This document shows, one piece after another, positions 4,632-5,128 of a DNA stretch of 5,128 nt (positions are counted from its first letter, which is position 1; every line of letters starts with the position of its first letter). The position numbers and the translations under genes are program-made. Below the pieces are notes generated by a model. The model made no database searches and was not told the DNA's origin. It was given only the letters and a program-made list of their open reading frames with translations. The stretch is taken from assembly GCA_030667645.1 (NCBI GenBank), contig DAOUVM010000219.1:1-5128 (forward strand), in the 5' to 3' direction. The DNA is from Ardenticatenales bacterium. Its GTDB lineage: Bacteria; Chloroflexota; Anaerolineae; Promineifilales; UBA4811.

Positions 4632-5128
4632 GTGGAAACGTTTCCCGCCGTTCCTCGTCGTTCGGACATTGTTAGGGCCTCAAAAGAGGGCGGGAACTCT
4701 ATAGCGGCCGTCTTTCCCATCCACTACCCCCGTGCGCTGTTTCGTGCCTTTCAATTTCTCCCGGTGGAGGTCTGGGGCCCGCCGGGAATGGACGCCAGCG
4801 TTGCGGCGGCCCACGTCCAGCCGTACATATGCTCCATTGTCCAAAGCGCCATCTCCTTTCTTCAGGTGGGGGGGCTCGAGGTTGCTGATTTGCTTGTTGT
4901 TCCGCACACTTGCGACTCTCTTCAGGGTCTGGGGAGCATCTGGATCGACTTGGCGTGTCCCAGACAGCCTGTCCTTCCCATCTATCTACCACGAGGAAGA
5001 CGAGAGAGCGATATCGACTTTCTCACCCAAGAACTGCGGTCCGTTCGCCGTCGCCTAGAGGGGTTGACCGGCTGCTCTCCCTCGGATGACGAGTTGCTGG
5101 CATGTGTCCGGCGCGAGGAGGCAGCGGA
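4632..5128 (+). CDS. 2-hydroxyacyl-CoA dehydratase (HgdB-like) subunit, 3' end outside window
   Basis: The frame is open to the right edge (165 full codons). It matches the N-terminal half of the HgdB/HadBC/BcrBC family, whose subunits carry a [4Fe-4S] cluster and, once reduced by an ATP-driven activator, perform radical dehydration of 2-hydroxyacyl-CoA or reduction of benzoyl-CoA-type substrates. Visible hallmarks are AVFPIHYPRALFRA (26-39), LPVEVWGPPG (43-52), PYICSIV with C67, ADLLVVPHTCDSLQ (85-98) with C94, and LPIYLPRGR followed by a helix and SPSDDELLACVRREE, the usual helical insert. C67 and C94 fit two of the expected cluster ligands; the third would be beyond the edge. Start: GTG 4632 lies eight bases after GAGGG (4619-4623) and 11 bp after the kinase stop, so the genes are probably co-transcribed. 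TTG 4617, overlapping the kinase stop, is the alternative; the next ATG (4788) is inside the domain. The actual substrate cannot be told. The activator ATPase and partner subunit may lie downstream. Confidence 0.88.
   Translation, partial: METFPAVPRRSDIVRASKEGGNSIAAVFPIHYPRALFRAFQFLPVEVWGPPGMDASVAAAHVQPYICSIVQSAISFLQVGGLEVADLLVVPHTCDSLQGLGSIWIDLACPRQPVLPIYLPRGRRESDIDFLTQELRSVRRRLEGLTGCSPSDDELLACVRREEAA
4634..4645. repeat. 12-bp palindrome over the dehydratase start codon
   Basis: GGAAACGTTTCC is a perfect palindrome beginning at the last base of the proposed GTG start. It could be a protein-binding site or fold in the mRNA near the start. A perfect 12-mer palindrome is expected about once by chance in a window this size, so little weight should be put on it. 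Confidence 0.2.

Noticed and set aside
4680..5058. Small frames on both strands in the right-hand region
   Set aside because: They are out of frame or antisense to the dehydratase gene, which is open throughout and clearly matches its family.

Overview
The window is moderately GC-rich and bacterial, with tightly packed genes. The gene families suggest an anaerobic environmental bacterium, most likely of the Chloroflexota (Anaerolineae-like). They are a CHAT-type domain joined to 40-residue TPR repeats, a cytoplasmic REC-histidine kinase, an HgdB-type 2-hydroxyacyl-CoA dehydratase subunit and an AIM24-family protein. The taxonomic call is inference from family content and sequence style; no marker gene is present.

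Left part (1-1448), all on the minus strand. An AIM24/TIGR00266-family gene (663-1448) has a near-ideal extended -10 promoter and a strong ribosome binding site. It is followed by a MoaD/ThiS-like ubiquitin-fold gene (162-566) that lacks the C-terminal diglycine and carries a charged tail. A further minus-strand reading frame may start at 82 and leave the window on the left. Both downstream genes are preceded by a 12-13 codon mini-ORF with its own Shine-Dalgarno sequence, whose TGA stop overlaps the next ATG (ATGA). This looks like translational coupling.

Middle (1449-3186). A short divergent intergenic region holds two TATAAT boxes facing outwards, with a small dyad almost exactly midway. 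To the right is a 526-residue protein: about 150 residues matching the N-terminal part of a CHAT domain (with the LPWE motif) are joined directly to eight 40-residue TPRs, each encoded by exactly 120 bp. The CHAT catalytic half (His-Cys dyad) is absent, so this is probably a scaffold or sensor rather than a protease.

Right part (3187-5128), plus strand. A roughly 300-bp spacer contains a hairpin, a TATAAT box and a possible 64-codon small gene overlapping the start of the next gene. Then come a soluble REC-HisKA-HATPase hybrid kinase (3493-4620, excellent Shine-Dalgarno) and, 11 bp later, a 2-hydroxyacyl-CoA dehydratase (HgdB-like) gene that runs off the right edge. The last two are probably co-transcribed, placing a signalling kinase in the same unit as an iron-sulfur dehydratase/reductase subunit.

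No tRNA, rRNA, CRISPR array or transposase was seen.
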